From Dyadobacter beijingensis DSM 21582 (GTDB lineage Bacteria > Bacteroidota > Bacteroidia > Cytophagales > Spirosomataceae): a stretch of 64,000 nt of DNA. Below are positions 18,198-26,969 of the stretch, in pieces. Within the stretch, counting starts at the first letter, position 1; the number at the start of each line of letters is the position of its first letter. The stretch is taken from the NCBI RefSeq assembly GCF_000382205.1, contig NZ_KB907788.1, positions 62,001 through 126,000 of the forward strand, in the 5' to 3' direction. Made by a program: the position numbers and the translations under genes. The notes beneath the pieces were generated by a model that had not been told where the DNA came from, did not search any database, and saw only the letters and a list, made by a program, of their open reading frames with translations.

Positions 18198-19481
18198 ATG
18201 AAATACCTGTATGCCGCCGTTTTGTGTTTGTTAATGTGCCAATGTAAAGAGGGCCGGACCGATTTACAACCCGCGCCCGACTCGCCTGATACGGGCAGTA
18301 AAACGGGGTTTAAGGCAGAGACGACGTTGATTTCTGCATTCAATGCGCTGGGAGGTGACGTGGCTGTGGATGATTCCAATTACGTTTATGTAACGGGGAC
18401 TTTTTATGCAACCAGCCCGTTTGGCACAGCTGCGGGGAATGAAGATATATTTCTTGCCAAATACAAACCCAGCGGTGAGCTGGTGTGGTCGCGTACGCTC
18501 GGAGGGCCTGGTTACGATGAAGGCCGCGGGATCGATCTGGACAAAGAAGGCAATATTTATGTGACGGGTGATTTTGCCCAGACGATTTCCCTGGACGGGC
18601 ATTCGGCAACCTCGCGCGGTAGTGAAGATGCCTTCGTTGCTAAGTTTGATCGTCAGGGCGGCTTGCAATGGCTGCGCAGCTACGGTAGCGATGGCGGAGA
18701 GCGCGGGCATGCCGTGGCAGTGGATGGTGAAGGTAATGTATATGCGACGGGAGAGTTTCAGGGAACGGGTTTCTTCGAAGGCAACCCGCTGCAATCGGCC
18801 GGGGAATTCGACGCCTTTCTTGTAAAGTATAACACCCTTGGCGACTTCCAATGGGCACGCTCAGGCGGAGGTGCGGGACGCGATACGGGTTACGGGCTCG
18901 CCGCCGACGTGCGCACGGGTGACGTGTACGTGACGGGCTACTTCACGGGCAATGCTTCCTTTGGCAGCGCCAATGTGACCGCCGCGGCCAGCGGGCCGGG
19001 GCAAGGGGACGTATTTATGGCCAAATATAGCCCGCAAGGCGCTTTCCAATGGCTGCGGCAGGCTGGAAATGGTTCTGCTGGCGGAGGCTTCGATGCGGCC
19101 GTGGATGGCTTGGGGGATGTTTATTTCCTGAAAAGGAATTCGACGGTGGGGTATTTGATCAAGTATGATGCGAACGGCGCTTCCAAATGGGAGCAAATGC
19201 TCCGATTTGGCGGCGACGGCATGGGTGTGGCAGCCGACCGGCTGGGTAATGCCTACGTAGTAACGTCCGGCGCCGCGATTTCGAAATACGACGCCAACGG
19301 CGTGCTGCAACAAGTGCAGATACCCCGCAGTACCGACGTATTATCAGCCACCGGCATCGCCGTCAACCAGAAAGGGAAACTTTTCGTGACGGGCAATTAC
19401 CGCGGCACGCTTACATTCGGCGGCGTTTCCAAAACCGACGCCGGCTGGCTGAATATGTTTGCGATTGGCGGGGATTTGTAG
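18198..19481 (+). CDS. SBBP-repeat beta-propeller lipoprotein
   Basis: 427 residues. Lipoprotein signal MKYLYAAVLCLLMCQC, then successive repeats of the form YVTGxF...DxFLAKYxxxGxLxWxRxxGG (for example NYVYVTGTFY, DIFLAKYKPSGELVWSRTLG, NIYVTGDF, DAFVAKFDRQGGLQW). These are SBBP repeats that fold as beta-propeller blades. Such proteins are exported to the cell surface; the role is unknown. The TlpA-like gene starts 34 bases downstream, so the two are probably co-transcribed. Confidence 0.85.
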   Translation: MKYLYAAVLCLLMCQCKEGRTDLQPAPDSPDTGSKTGFKAETTLISAFNALGGDVAVDDSNYVYVTGTFYATSPFGTAAGNEDIFLAKYKPSGELVWSRTLGGPGYDEGRGIDLDKEGNIYVTGDFAQTISLDGHSATSRGSEDAFVAKFDRQGGLQWLRSYGSDGGERGHAVAVDGEGNVYATGEFQGTGFFEGNPLQSAGEFDAFLVKYNTLGDFQWARSGGGAGRDTGYGLAADVRTGDVYVTGYFTGNASFGSANVTAAASGPGQGDVFMAKYSPQGAFQWLRQAGNGSAGGGFDAAVDGLGDVYFLKRNSTVGYLIKYDANGASKWEQMLRFGGDGMGVAADRLGNAYVVTSGAAISKYDANGVLQQVQIPRSTDVLSATGIAVNQKGKLFVTGNYRGTLTFGGVSKTDAGWLNMFAIGGDL

Positions 19482-19515
19482 CGCAAACAATTAAAAACCT
19501 TCAACTGTTCATGCC

Positions 19516-20631
19516 ATGAGATACACATGCCTGCTGACGATAATGCTATTGTCACACGTCGCCAATGCGCAGAATGATGCATTTGTGATCAACGGGAAGT
19601 TGCTTTATACGAGAGCCGATAAGATTCACCTGTACATTGCGGATGTAATTACGAACACCATGCGGGTCGATTCCACGGTGGTGCGTGACGGGATTTTTAC
19701 ATTCAAAGGCCATGCGCCAACGCCATTGAAAGCGATCCTCTTTTCATTTCCGGACAACAACCGGCTGGACTTTTTCGTGGAACCGGGCAAAATGAGCGTG
19801 GAAAGTAAGGATTCCCTCCACGCGGCCGTCGTGCATGCGGGCAAGCTGAACGCCGATTATGTTGCATTGAAGGCCATTACGGATGTGATCGACGCCGATA
19901 TGCGCCAATATAACAAGGCAATGCAGGCTGCGGTCGCCGCTTCGCCGGAGAAAGCGAAGGATGCGGAGTTTCAAAAGAAATGGAATGAAAAAAGGGAGTC
20001 CGTAACCGGGCAGCTTGCCAAAGCCAACCTCGACTTCGCGCAAAGCCATCCCGACAACATCGCAGCCGTATACGCGATCGCGAATGTGAGCCAGCAGACC
20101 GACCTGGCCGTTGTGAAGCCGCTTTTTATGGGACTGAGCGAAACGGTACGGAACAGTCCGCTGGGTAAAACATACGGGGCAAAAATCGCTAAACTGGAAG
20201 GGTTGAACGTCGGTGCGCTGGCACCCGAATTTACCCAGGCCGACACGGCGGGCCGCAACGTTTCCTTGAAAGATTTTCGGGGAAAATACGTGCTGGTCGA
20301 TTTTTGGGCAAGCTGGTGCGGGCCCTGCCGGGCTGAAAACCCGAACCTGATCAAAGCCTATGAGCGCTACAAAGGCAAGAATTTTACCGTTCTCGGCATT
20401 TCCCTCGACCGGCAAGCGGCACGGACGGCGTGGCTGAATGCGATCAGGAAGGACGGCCTTCCCTGGACGCAGCTGTCCGACCTGAAAGGTTGGGACAACC
20501 AGGTAGGCAAAATGTACGGCGTCGAAGCCGTACCGAAAAACTTCCTGATTGATCCCGACGGGCGGATAGTCGCCAAGGACCTTCGCGGAGAAATGCTCAA
20601 TGAAAGACTCGCGGAGATATTGGGAAACTAG
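19516..20631 (+). CDS. TlpA-like thioredoxin-fold protein with DUF4369-type N-domain
   Basis: 371 residues, signal peptide MRYTCLLTIMLLSHVANAQ. The N-terminal 110 residues form a beta-rich domain of the DUF4369 kind (FVINGKLLYTRADKIHLYI), followed by a helical linker and an AhpC/TSA-TlpA thioredoxin domain (GALAPEFTQAD, then WCGPC at 267-271, and the cis-Pro segment AVPKNFLI). Expected to act as a periplasmic disulfide reductase or chaperone. A clear hairpin terminator follows the stop. Confidence 0.9.
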   Translation: MRYTCLLTIMLLSHVANAQNDAFVINGKLLYTRADKIHLYIADVITNTMRVDSTVVRDGIFTFKGHAPTPLKAILFSFPDNNRLDFFVEPGKMSVESKDSLHAAVVHAGKLNADYVALKAITDVIDADMRQYNKAMQAAVAASPEKAKDAEFQKKWNEKRESVTGQLAKANLDFAQSHPDNIAAVYAIANVSQQTDLAVVKPLFMGLSETVRNSPLGKTYGAKIAKLEGLNVGALAPEFTQADTAGRNVSLKDFRGKYVLVDFWASWCGPCRAENPNLIKAYERYKGKNFTVLGISLDRQAARTAWLNAIRKDGLPWTQLSDLKGWDNQVGKMYGVEAVPKNFLIDPDGRIVAKDLRGEMLNERLAEILGN

Positions 20632-20645
20632 GATAAACAAGCATT

Positions 20646-20669
20646 AAAGGCTAATTTCGGCCTTTTTGT
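20646..20669 (+). terminator. Rho-independent terminator after the TlpA-like gene
   Basis: AAAGGC (20646-20651) pairs with GCCTTT (20660-20665) across an 8-base loop, followed by a T-rich run. Confidence 0.65.
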
Positions 20670-20700
20670 TTATGCCTATCTGCTTATCCCAGACCCGACA

Positions 20701-21173
20701 ACCTCAGCGAACGCACTAACCGGCACCAAGCCGCATTACCAGATACTCGACGGCCTGCGCGGCGTGGCAGCCTTGACGGTCGTGTGTTTTCACGTGTTCG
20801 AAGCCTTCGCTAGCAGTCATTTAGATCAGCGGATCAACCATGGATACCTGGCTGTCGATTCCTTTTTCCTGCTTTCCGGTTTCGTGATCGGCTACGCGTA
20901 CGACGACCGGTGGGAAAGGATGACGGCGAAAGAATTTTTCAAGCGGCGGATCATTCGTTTACACCCAATGGTAGTGATGGGCGGGGTAATCGGCGCGCTG
21001 ATCTTCTACCTGCAAGGCTGCGCCACCTGGGACGCATTACCCGTTCATTTACTGGTATTATGCCTGGGTCAAAAACGAAAAGCTGACCTTCGAACAATCG
21101 CTTCCCGAAGCGGCGGCACTCGTTTTCGGTTCGGTGGCATTGGCCTGCATTTGTCTCAAATGGTACGACGAAT
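20701..21173 (+). pseudogene. Acyltransferase 3 (OafA/YrhL-like) remnant
   Basis: The N-terminal quarter reads in frame 20701: PHYQILDGLRGVAALTVV, HVFEAFA, GYLAVDSFFLLSGFVIGYAY, FFKRRIIRLHPMVVMG, the hallmarks of an acyltransferase-3 membrane enzyme. After CATWD at about 21033 it jumps, in a +1 frame, to the C-terminal block HYPFIYWYYAWVKNEK through ACICLKWYDE (21035-21173). The six or so central membrane helices (roughly 180-200 residues) and the true C-terminus are gone. No in-frame ATG lies upstream; only GTG or TTG codons are available. Non-functional. Confidence 0.8.
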
Positions 21174-21333
21174 TGTCGCGGAGCGGAGGGTCAGGCACGA
21201 AGAATTCTTCCAGTACCATAGTATCCGCGGGTAATGAATCGATTGTAGCGGCGTTCATCGGCTTGCGGCGGGAGCAGGCTGTCATCGCGAACGCCGCTGC
21301 GATGAGGCAGAGAAAGGATTTTGAAAAATTCAT
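21058..21333 (-). CDS. Short chimeric lipoprotein ORF (probably a truncated gene)
   Basis: 91 codons starting MNFSKSFLCLIAAAFAMTAC, a convincing lipoprotein signal with Cys20, then SRRKPMNAATIDS and an acidic/proline segment EEFFVPDPPLRDN. From about residue 54 onward the codons are the antisense of the acyltransferase remnant, so the original C-terminus was replaced when the two genes were joined. The first 50 residues look like genuine lipoprotein; the rest is accidental. An AT-rich promoter-like stretch precedes the start. Confidence 0.45.
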   Translation of the reverse strand: MNFSKSFLCLIAAAFAMTACSRRKPMNAATIDSLPADTMVLEEFFVPDPPLRDNSSYHLRQMQANATEPKTSAAASGSDCSKVSFSFLTQA

Positions 21334-21537
21334 AGTATATATAATTTTCTTAAATATAACATCAATTTAACGTTTAACAAATAGCACACCCGCACATTCG
21401 TAATTTTCAACACTTACCAATCGCCGGCACGAGCCATATGAAAACCGGGCGGGATGAATAGCAGAGAAAATTGATATATTTAACGGACGATCCTTTGCGG
21501 ATAACTCTGTTGACGGCAAAACCTTGTTCCCTTGAAA
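21334..21537. other. Intergenic region upstream of the PAS kinase
   Basis: AT-rich 204-base spacer between the lipoprotein remnant (divergent) and the PAS histidine kinase. No dyad or consensus box recognised beyond general AT richness near 21340-21380. Confidence 0.5.
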
Positions 21538-23199
21538 ATGCATAACGCGGGCCAGGAACCACTTTTTTTGAAAAATGCTGGTGAAATGGGCCAATTAATC
21601 CTTCAATACGATTGGAGCGCTTCTCCGCTCGGCCCCCTGCACGAATGGCCCGCTTCGTTGCGCCTCACCCTGGGGATCATGCTGCACTCCGCATTTCCGA
21701 TGTTTCTGTTCTGGGGACCTGAGCGGGTCTGTTTCTATAACGAAGCTTTCAGGCCCAGTCTGGGCGTAACCGGCAAGCATCCGGCCATTGGTAAACGGGC
21801 GACCGAGGTTTGGCCGGAAATATGGGAAACCACCGACGCGCTGATCAACCAGGTGTATGCCACCGGCAAGCCGCAATGGTTCGAGAACCGTCTGCTGCCC
21901 ATTTACCGCAACGGCAGGCTCGAAGATGTGTACTGGACATTCAGCCATAGCCCCGTGTACGGTGAAAACGATGTGATCGAAGGCGTGCTGGTCACTTCCA
22001 TGGAAACCACGCCGACGGTAACGGCGCGCATGGAGATCGAACACACCGTGGCGCAGCGCACGCAGGAATTGAAACAGGCCAACGGGGCGATCATCGAGGC
22101 GAACAACTATCTTCAGGACATTATCAACTCTTTCAAACAGCCACTCCAGGTGCTGGAACCGGTTTACGAAGGGACGGAAATTGTTGATTTTCGCTTCAAA
22201 TTGACCAACCAGGCCTACGCTTCTTACGCCAATACCACACCCGGTGCGATCCGCAACAAAAAGGTGAGCGAAATTTTTCCGGGCTATCTGAAGACCACCA
22301 GTTTTACCAATGTCGCCAGGACATTCCTGTCCGGAGTAACCGATACCTGGATGATCCATTACGACCAGGACGGTCTGGATTTGTATAATGAAATGACGGC
22401 CATCCGGATGGGTGACGAGGTGATCCTGCACTTTGCCGACTATACCAAACTGAAATACCTGGAATTTGAGCTGCTGCGCAAGATCGCCGAGCTGGAAAAT
22501 TCCAATGAAAACCTCGAAGCCTTCGCACATGCGGCCTCGCACGACCTGAAAGAGCCGGTACGGAAAATCCAGATGTTTGCCAATGTACTGCAAGCCCAGC
22601 TGGGGGATAAATTGTCGGAACAAAACCAGGCGATGTTCCACAAAATCACCGCGGCGGCTAAGCGGATGGGAAAGCTGATCGACGACCTGCTGCTCTATTC
22701 GCAATTCAGCCTGGTACCTCCTGCGAAGGAATCAGTCGACCTGAACGATACTGTGCGGCAGGTGGCTGAGGATCTGGAAGTTACAATTCAGGAGCATGGC
22801 GCGTCCCTGGTTCTGGCGGACCTGCCCGTTGTGAACGGGTATGGCAGGCAGCTCTACCAAATGTTTCAGAACCTGATCGGCAATTCACTGAAATACCGCG
22901 ACCCGGCGGTGCCGCCCGTTATCGAAATTTCCGCCACACGCACGACCGACAATGGCCGGAGGTTTCACCAGATCCTGGTGCGCGACAATGGCATCGGTTT
23001 CGAGCAGCAGTTCGCGGAGAATATTTTTCAGCTTTTTACCCGACTTCAGAGCAGCGGTTCGGGCAGTGGTATCGGGCTGTCTACCGTCAAGCGAGTCGTT
23101 GATAATCACCTGGGTATGATCCATGCGGAAAGCCAGCCTGCACGAGGGGCGCTTTTCAGGATCTGCCTTCCAGCCGGCAGCGATGAAGCCGACGTCTAA
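21538..23199 (+). CDS. PAS-domain sensor histidine kinase
   Basis: 553 residues from ATG 21538. Two PAS-like sensor regions: one at about 20-165 (WSASPLGPLHEWPASLR, FWGPERVCFYNEAFRP, ending in a short coiled helix) and one at about 190-310. A HisKA dimerisation helix with His335 (ASHDLKEPVRKIQ) and a HATPase domain (NLIGNSLKYRD, RDNGIGFEQQF, GSGIGLSTVKRVV). No membrane segment, so it senses a cytosolic signal. It lies 134 bases upstream of kaiC on the same strand and is architecturally akin to the kinase that ends the kai operon, so it may feed the same pathway (inference). Confidence 0.9.
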   Translation: MHNAGQEPLFLKNAGEMGQLILQYDWSASPLGPLHEWPASLRLTLGIMLHSAFPMFLFWGPERVCFYNEAFRPSLGVTGKHPAIGKRATEVWPEIWETTDALINQVYATGKPQWFENRLLPIYRNGRLEDVYWTFSHSPVYGENDVIEGVLVTSMETTPTVTARMEIEHTVAQRTQELKQANGAIIEANNYLQDIINSFKQPLQVLEPVYEGTEIVDFRFKLTNQAYASYANTTPGAIRNKKVSEIFPGYLKTTSFTNVARTFLSGVTDTWMIHYDQDGLDLYNEMTAIRMGDEVILHFADYTKLKYLEFELLRKIAELENSNENLEAFAHAASHDLKEPVRKIQMFANVLQAQLGDKLSEQNQAMFHKITAAAKRMGKLIDDLLLYSQFSLVPPAKESVDLNDTVRQVAEDLEVTIQEHGASLVLADLPVVNGYGRQLYQMFQNLIGNSLKYRDPAVPPVIEISATRTTDNGRRFHQILVRDNGIGFEQQFAENIFQLFTRLQSSGSGSGIGLSTVKRVVDNHLGMIHAESQPARGALFRICLPAGSDEADV

Positions 23200-23273
23200 T
23201 GATTCCCCCGTGACAGACTCACCGCGACAGCGGCTCCCATTACCGGGCATGGTTTTTTAAGCTTTCCCACAAA

Positions 23274-23287
23274 GGAAATTAATTTCC
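23274..23287. promoter_or_regulatory. Palindrome in the kaiC promoter region
   Basis: GGAAATTAATTTCC is a perfect 14-base palindrome 46 bases upstream of the kaiC ATG. A TATTTTG sequence resembling a -7 box lies at 23305-23311, placing the palindrome around -33, where a bound regulator would control the promoter. Confidence 0.45.
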
Positions 23288-23333
23288 GCAGCTCACACCT
23301 TGTTTATTTTGGACCTACATTTCGGTATTGACA

Positions 23334-25043
23334 ATGAGTTTCGAACCCTCAGAATCAAGAGACAGATTTAAAACACTCAGCAAAGCGCAAACCGGTATCC
23401 GCGGGTTGGACGAAATCACCGCCGGCGGTTTGCCTGCCGGCAGGCCGACGCTCATCTGCGGCGCCGCAGGCTCGGGAAAAACGCTGTTTTCTGTCGAATT
23501 TCTCGTGCACGGCGCAATGGAGCATGGCGAACCGGGCGTTTTCGTAGCCTTCGAAGAAAAAGCCGAAGAACTGGGTGTCAACGTGGCGTCGCTGGGGTTT
23601 GATCTGGAACAAATGCAGCGCGACAAGCTCATACGCATTGACCATGTGCATATCGAACGCAGCGAGATCGAAGAAACCGGTGAGTATAACCTCGACGGGC
23701 TTTTTATACGGCTCGGCTATGCCATCGATAGTATTGGCGCGAAACGAGTCGTGCTGGATACGATCGAAAGCCTTTTCGCCGGACTGACGAACCTCGCGGT
23801 CCTGCGTGCGGAGCTTCGCCGGTTGTTTGAATGGCTCAAAGAGAAAAAGGTCACGACCATTATTACCGGCGAGAAAGGGGAGGCTACCCTTACCCGCCAG
23901 GGATTGGAGGAATACGTGTCCGACTGTGTGATCCTGCTCGACCATCGGGTCGAAAACAAGATATCCACCCGTCTGCTCAGGATCGTGAAGTACCGGGGCT
24001 CCGTGCACGGCACGAACGAATACCCGTTCCTGATCGACGAAGAGGGCATTTCGGTATTGCCCGTTACCTCGCTCCGCCTGAGCCATCCCGTTTCTTCCGA
24101 GCGGATATCGTCGGGTATCCCGGCGCTTGATAAAATGCTCGGCGGCAAAGGTTTTTTCAAAGGCAGCAGCGTGCTGGTATCGGGGACGGCCGGAACGGGG
24201 AAAACCAGCATAGCGGGCAGCTTTATCGACAGTGTCTGCAAGGAAGGTATCCGCGCAATTTATTTTGCATTCGAGGAATCGCAGCACCAGATTGTGCGTA
24301 ATATGCAGTCGATCAATATCGATCTGCAAAGCCATCTGGACAAAGGGTTACTCCTTTTTAATGCATCCAGGCCCACGCTCAACGGGCTCGAAATGCACCT
24401 GATCACCATCACGAAGCTGGTCGAAAAGTTCAAACCCGGCGTCGTCGTGCTGGACCCGATCAGTAACCTCATCACGGTAGGTTCTACCAGTGAAGTGAAG
24501 AGCCTGCTCACGCGCCTGATCGACTATTTGCAGAGCAAACAGATCACCGTGATGTTTACGGCCCTGGCGCTGAACGAAAATAAAACCGAGCAAACCGACG
24601 AGGGCGTGTCGTCGCTCGTGGATGCGTGGATTCTCGTGCGCGACATCGAGTCCAATGGCGAGCGTAACCGCGGCTTGTATGTGATGAAGTCACGCGGGAT
24701 GAAGCATTCCAACCAGGTAAGGGAATTTGTCATTACCGACGAGGGCCTCAAACTGGTGGAAGTATTCCTGGGCCCCGACGGCGTACTCACAGGTTCGGCA
24801 CGGGAGACGCAGCGCTTACTGGAAAAAACGTCGGAAGCGATCCGCGACCACGCAGTATCGAGAAAAGACCGCGAAATCGAGCGCAAGCGACTTATCCTTG
24901 AATCGAAGATTGCGTCATTGAAAGAAGAATTCGAGTCATTGCAGGAAGAGCTCAACAAGAATTATATCGAGGAAGAGCTCAAAAAGAGCATCATGGACGA
25001 TAACCGCAAAGAGCTCATCCGCAAGCGTGACGATCAGATTTAA
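23334..25043 (+). CDS. kaiC: KaiC-like double-domain RecA-type ATPase
   Basis: 569 residues from the ATG at 23334 (a TTG two codons earlier is unnecessary). Two KaiC domains in tandem. CI has Walker A GAAGSGKT at 43-50 and catalytic glutamates Glu74/Glu75 (VAFEEK). CII has Walker A GTAGTGKT at 284-291 and FAFEESQ. The CII segment [10 protein letters not shown] places Thr421, Ser426 and Ser427 at the positions of Thr426, Ser431 and Thr432 of cyanobacterial KaiC, so an autokinase/autophosphatase cycle is possible. The C-terminal tail is a charged coiled coil ([19 protein letters not shown]), unlike the KaiA-binding tail of cyanobacteria. Followed after 8 bases by kaiB. No kaiA is present. Confidence 0.92.
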   Translation: MSFEPSESRDRFKTLSKAQTGIRGLDEITAGGLPAGRPTLICGAAGSGKTLFSVEFLVHGAMEHGEPGVFVAFEEKAEELGVNVASLGFDLEQMQRDKLIRIDHVHIERSEIEETGEYNLDGLFIRLGYAIDSIGAKRVVLDTIESLFAGLTNLAVLRAELRRLFEWLKEKKVTTIITGEKGEATLTRQGLEEYVSDCVILLDHRVENKISTRLLRIVKYRGSVHGTNEYPFLIDEEGISVLPVTSLRLSHPVSSERISSGIPALDKMLGGKGFFKGSSVLVSGTAGTGKTSIAGSFIDSVCKEGIRAIYFAFEESQHQIVRNMQSINIDLQSHLDKGLLLFNASRPTLNGLEMHLITITKLVEKFKPGVVVLDPISNLITVGSTSEVKSLLTRLIDYLQSKQITVMFTALALNENKTEQTDEGVSSLVDAWILVRDIESNGERNRGLYVMKSRGMKHSNQVREFVITDEGLKLVEVFLGPDGVLTGSARETQRLLEKTSEAIRDHAVSRKDREIERKRLILESKIASLKEEFESLQEELNKNYIEEELKKSIMDDNRKELIRKRDDQI

Positions 25044-25051
25044 ATTTTGGT

Positions 25052-25342
25052 ATGGAAGTAAACGATGAAATATGGGAGCTCAGGCTATACGTGGCCGGCA
25101 AAACAACCCGGTCGGTAGCAGCGCTAGCCAACCTGAAAAGATATTGTGAGGAGTATCTCAAAGATAAATACGTCATCGAAGTGATAGACCTGCTCGTACA
25201 GCCGCAACTCGCCGAGGGTGACCAGATCCTGGCCATTCCGACGCTCGTTAAAAAAGTACCTGAGCCCATCCGCAAGATCATTGGCGACCTCTCCAATGAA
25301 GAAAAAGTACTCGTAGGGCTCAATTTACGCCCGGCAAAATAG
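25052..25342 (+). CDS. kaiB: KaiB-like protein, canonical type
   Basis: 96 residues with the full KaiB pattern: [60 protein letters not shown] and VLVGLNL. KaiB binds the CI ring of KaiC after its phosphorylation, switching between two folds in cyanobacteria. Lies 8 bases after kaiC and 5 bases before a second kaiB, so one transcript is near certain. Confidence 0.92.
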   Translation: MEVNDEIWELRLYVAGKTTRSVAALANLKRYCEEYLKDKYVIEVIDLLVQPQLAEGDQILAIPTLVKKVPEPIRKIIGDLSNEEKVLVGLNLRPAK

Positions 25343-25347
25343 CTATC

Positions 25348-25683
25348 ATGAACGACGGGATACACCAGGCGCAGGATTGGAATGACGATGACGGAATGGA
25401 TGACCATTTCGAACTAAACCTGTATATAGCCGGTGCTTCTTCCAACTCGGTCAGGGCGGTAGCCAATGTGAAGGAAATTTGCGAGCAGTATATCAAAGAC
25501 AGGTATACGCTGCGGGTGATCGATGTGCACCAGGAAAAATCGCTGGCTTCCCGCGAACAGCTCGTGGCGCTGCCGATGCTGGTCAAGTTAAGACCTCACC
25601 CCGAACGAAGGCTGATCGGGGATATGTCCGACACGAAGAGGGTTTTGAAAGGTCTGGGCGTTTCTGGCGAGCAATATGATTGA
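25348..25683 (+). CDS. kaiB: KaiB-like protein, divergent second copy
   Basis: 111 residues. An acidic N-terminal extension of about 20 residues (rich in Asp) precedes a KaiB domain: LNLYIAGASSNSVRAVANVK, LRVIDVHQEKSLASREQLVALPMLVK, ERRLIGDMSDTKRVLKGLG. It keeps the thioredoxin-like core but differs from canonical KaiB where the fold switch occurs (KSLASREQ for PQLAEGDQ). It overlaps the start of the following histidine kinase by 8 bases, which suggests translational coupling and a functional tie to that kinase. Confidence 0.9.
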   Translation: MNDGIHQAQDWNDDDGMDDHFELNLYIAGASSNSVRAVANVKEICEQYIKDRYTLRVIDVHQEKSLASREQLVALPMLVKLRPHPERRLIGDMSDTKRVLKGLGVSGEQYD

Positions 25684-26965
25684 TCACAGGACTTACGAGG
25701 AACTGCTCCGGGAGAACGCCGAGCTGACCCAGCGATTGGAGGAGGCGAGCGACACCATCGAGGCGATCCGCACCGGGCAGGTCGATGCGCTGGTGGTGAA
25801 CGACTCCGATAATGGGCATCAGCTGTACACACTGAAAACGGCCGACCACTCTTACCGTATTTTCATCGAAAAAATGAATGAAGGGGCCGTTTCGCTGAAC
25901 GAGGAAGGCGTGATATTGTATGCCAATTCCAAGTTCGCATCCATGCTCGGGCTGGGGTTATCCGACATCGTCGGCCATATTTTTGAAACTTTCGTGGCGG
26001 ATGACGTTCGGGAGCAGTACCGCGAGGTGCTCGTCAAGGCCTGGGACGACGACATTCAGATCGAGGCGAACATTTGCAGAAAGACGGGGACCGTGCCTTG
26101 CAAGCTTTCGCTGACATCGATGCAGCTGGACGAAGGCCCGTCTCTGAGCATTATTATTACCGATCTCACTTTTCAGAAAAGCATCCAGGGGCTGCTGAAA
26201 GAAAATAACCAGCAGCTCACCATTGCCAATGCGGAACTGGAAGCAAGTAACCATGATTTGCAGCAGTTTGCATCCATCGCCTCGCACGACCTTCAGGAGC
26301 CGTTGCGGAAGATACTGATCTTTGCCAACATGCTCATGGACAAGCACGGAACGGAACTGCCGGGGGAAAGCCGCCGGTTTTTGGAAAAGATCATCTCCTC
26401 CTCGCAGCGCATGCGCTCGATGGCGTCGGATATCCTGAGCTATTCCGGCCTGTCGACGGCCGACAGCGATTTCGACCAGGTAAACCTCGAAGAGATCCTG
26501 GCCGAGATCCTCGATGATTATGAGCTGCGCCTGCAAGAGCAGAAAGTGTCGGTAATCGTGGGCGAGCTGCCGTTGGTGGAGGGCAACAGGGCGCAGATCA
26601 AGCAGGTTTTTCAGAACCTGATCAGTAATTCCATCAAATTTTCGAGGCCCGACGTGCCGCCTGTGATCCGCATATTCTGTGATCGGGGAAATATGAACGG
26701 TTCGCGCCAGGAGCCGGCTACGCATTGCCATATCACCGTTGCCGACAATGGCATCGGCTTTGAAAAGAAATACCAGGAACGCATCTTTTCGCTTTTCGAG
26801 CGGCTCAACAATAAGGACAAATACGAAGGCTCCGGGATCGGGCTGTCCATTACGAAAAAAATCATCGAAAGGCACCACGGCTGGATCACCGCAGAAAGCG
26901 CGCCGGGCGACGGCGCCCGCTTCACCATTACCTTGCCATTCCGGCAACCCGAAAAACAGTTCTGA
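25676..26965 (+). CDS. PAS sensor histidine kinase of the kai operon
   Basis: 429 residues, cytosolic. An N-terminal coiled coil (residues 5-35, YEELLRENAELTQRLEEAS), a PAS domain (about 55-175; MNEGAVSLNEEGVILYANSK), a second coiled helix, HisKA with His204 (ASHDLQEPLRK) and a HATPase domain (NLISNSIKFSRPD, ADNGIGFEKKY, GSGIGLSITKKII). It lacks the KaiB-like sensor domain of cyanobacterial SasA. Position and overlap with the second kaiB make it the likely output or input kinase of the Kai module (inference). No response regulator gene follows. Confidence 0.9.
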   Translation: MIDHRTYEELLRENAELTQRLEEASDTIEAIRTGQVDALVVNDSDNGHQLYTLKTADHSYRIFIEKMNEGAVSLNEEGVILYANSKFASMLGLGLSDIVGHIFETFVADDVREQYREVLVKAWDDDIQIEANICRKTGTVPCKLSLTSMQLDEGPSLSIIITDLTFQKSIQGLLKENNQQLTIANAELEASNHDLQQFASIASHDLQEPLRKILIFANMLMDKHGTELPGESRRFLEKIISSSQRMRSMASDILSYSGLSTADSDFDQVNLEEILAEILDDYELRLQEQKVSVIVGELPLVEGNRAQIKQVFQNLISNSIKFSRPDVPPVIRIFCDRGNMNGSRQEPATHCHITVADNGIGFEKKYQERIFSLFERLNNKDKYEGSGIGLSITKKIIERHHGWITAESAPGDGARFTITLPFRQPEKQF

Positions 26966-26969
26966 CCGA

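Noticed and set aside
23249-23265. Weak CCAT/ATGG stem with a T-run between the PAS kinase and kaiC as a terminator.
   Set aside because: Four base pairs are too few; read-through from the kinase gene into kaiC cannot be excluded on this basis.
23334-25043. KaiC-like protein as RadA or another RecA-type ATPase.
   Set aside because: Two tandem KaiC domains, the EE catalytic pair after each Walker A, and adjacent kaiB genes are specific to the KaiC group; there is no RadA zinc finger or Lon-like domain.
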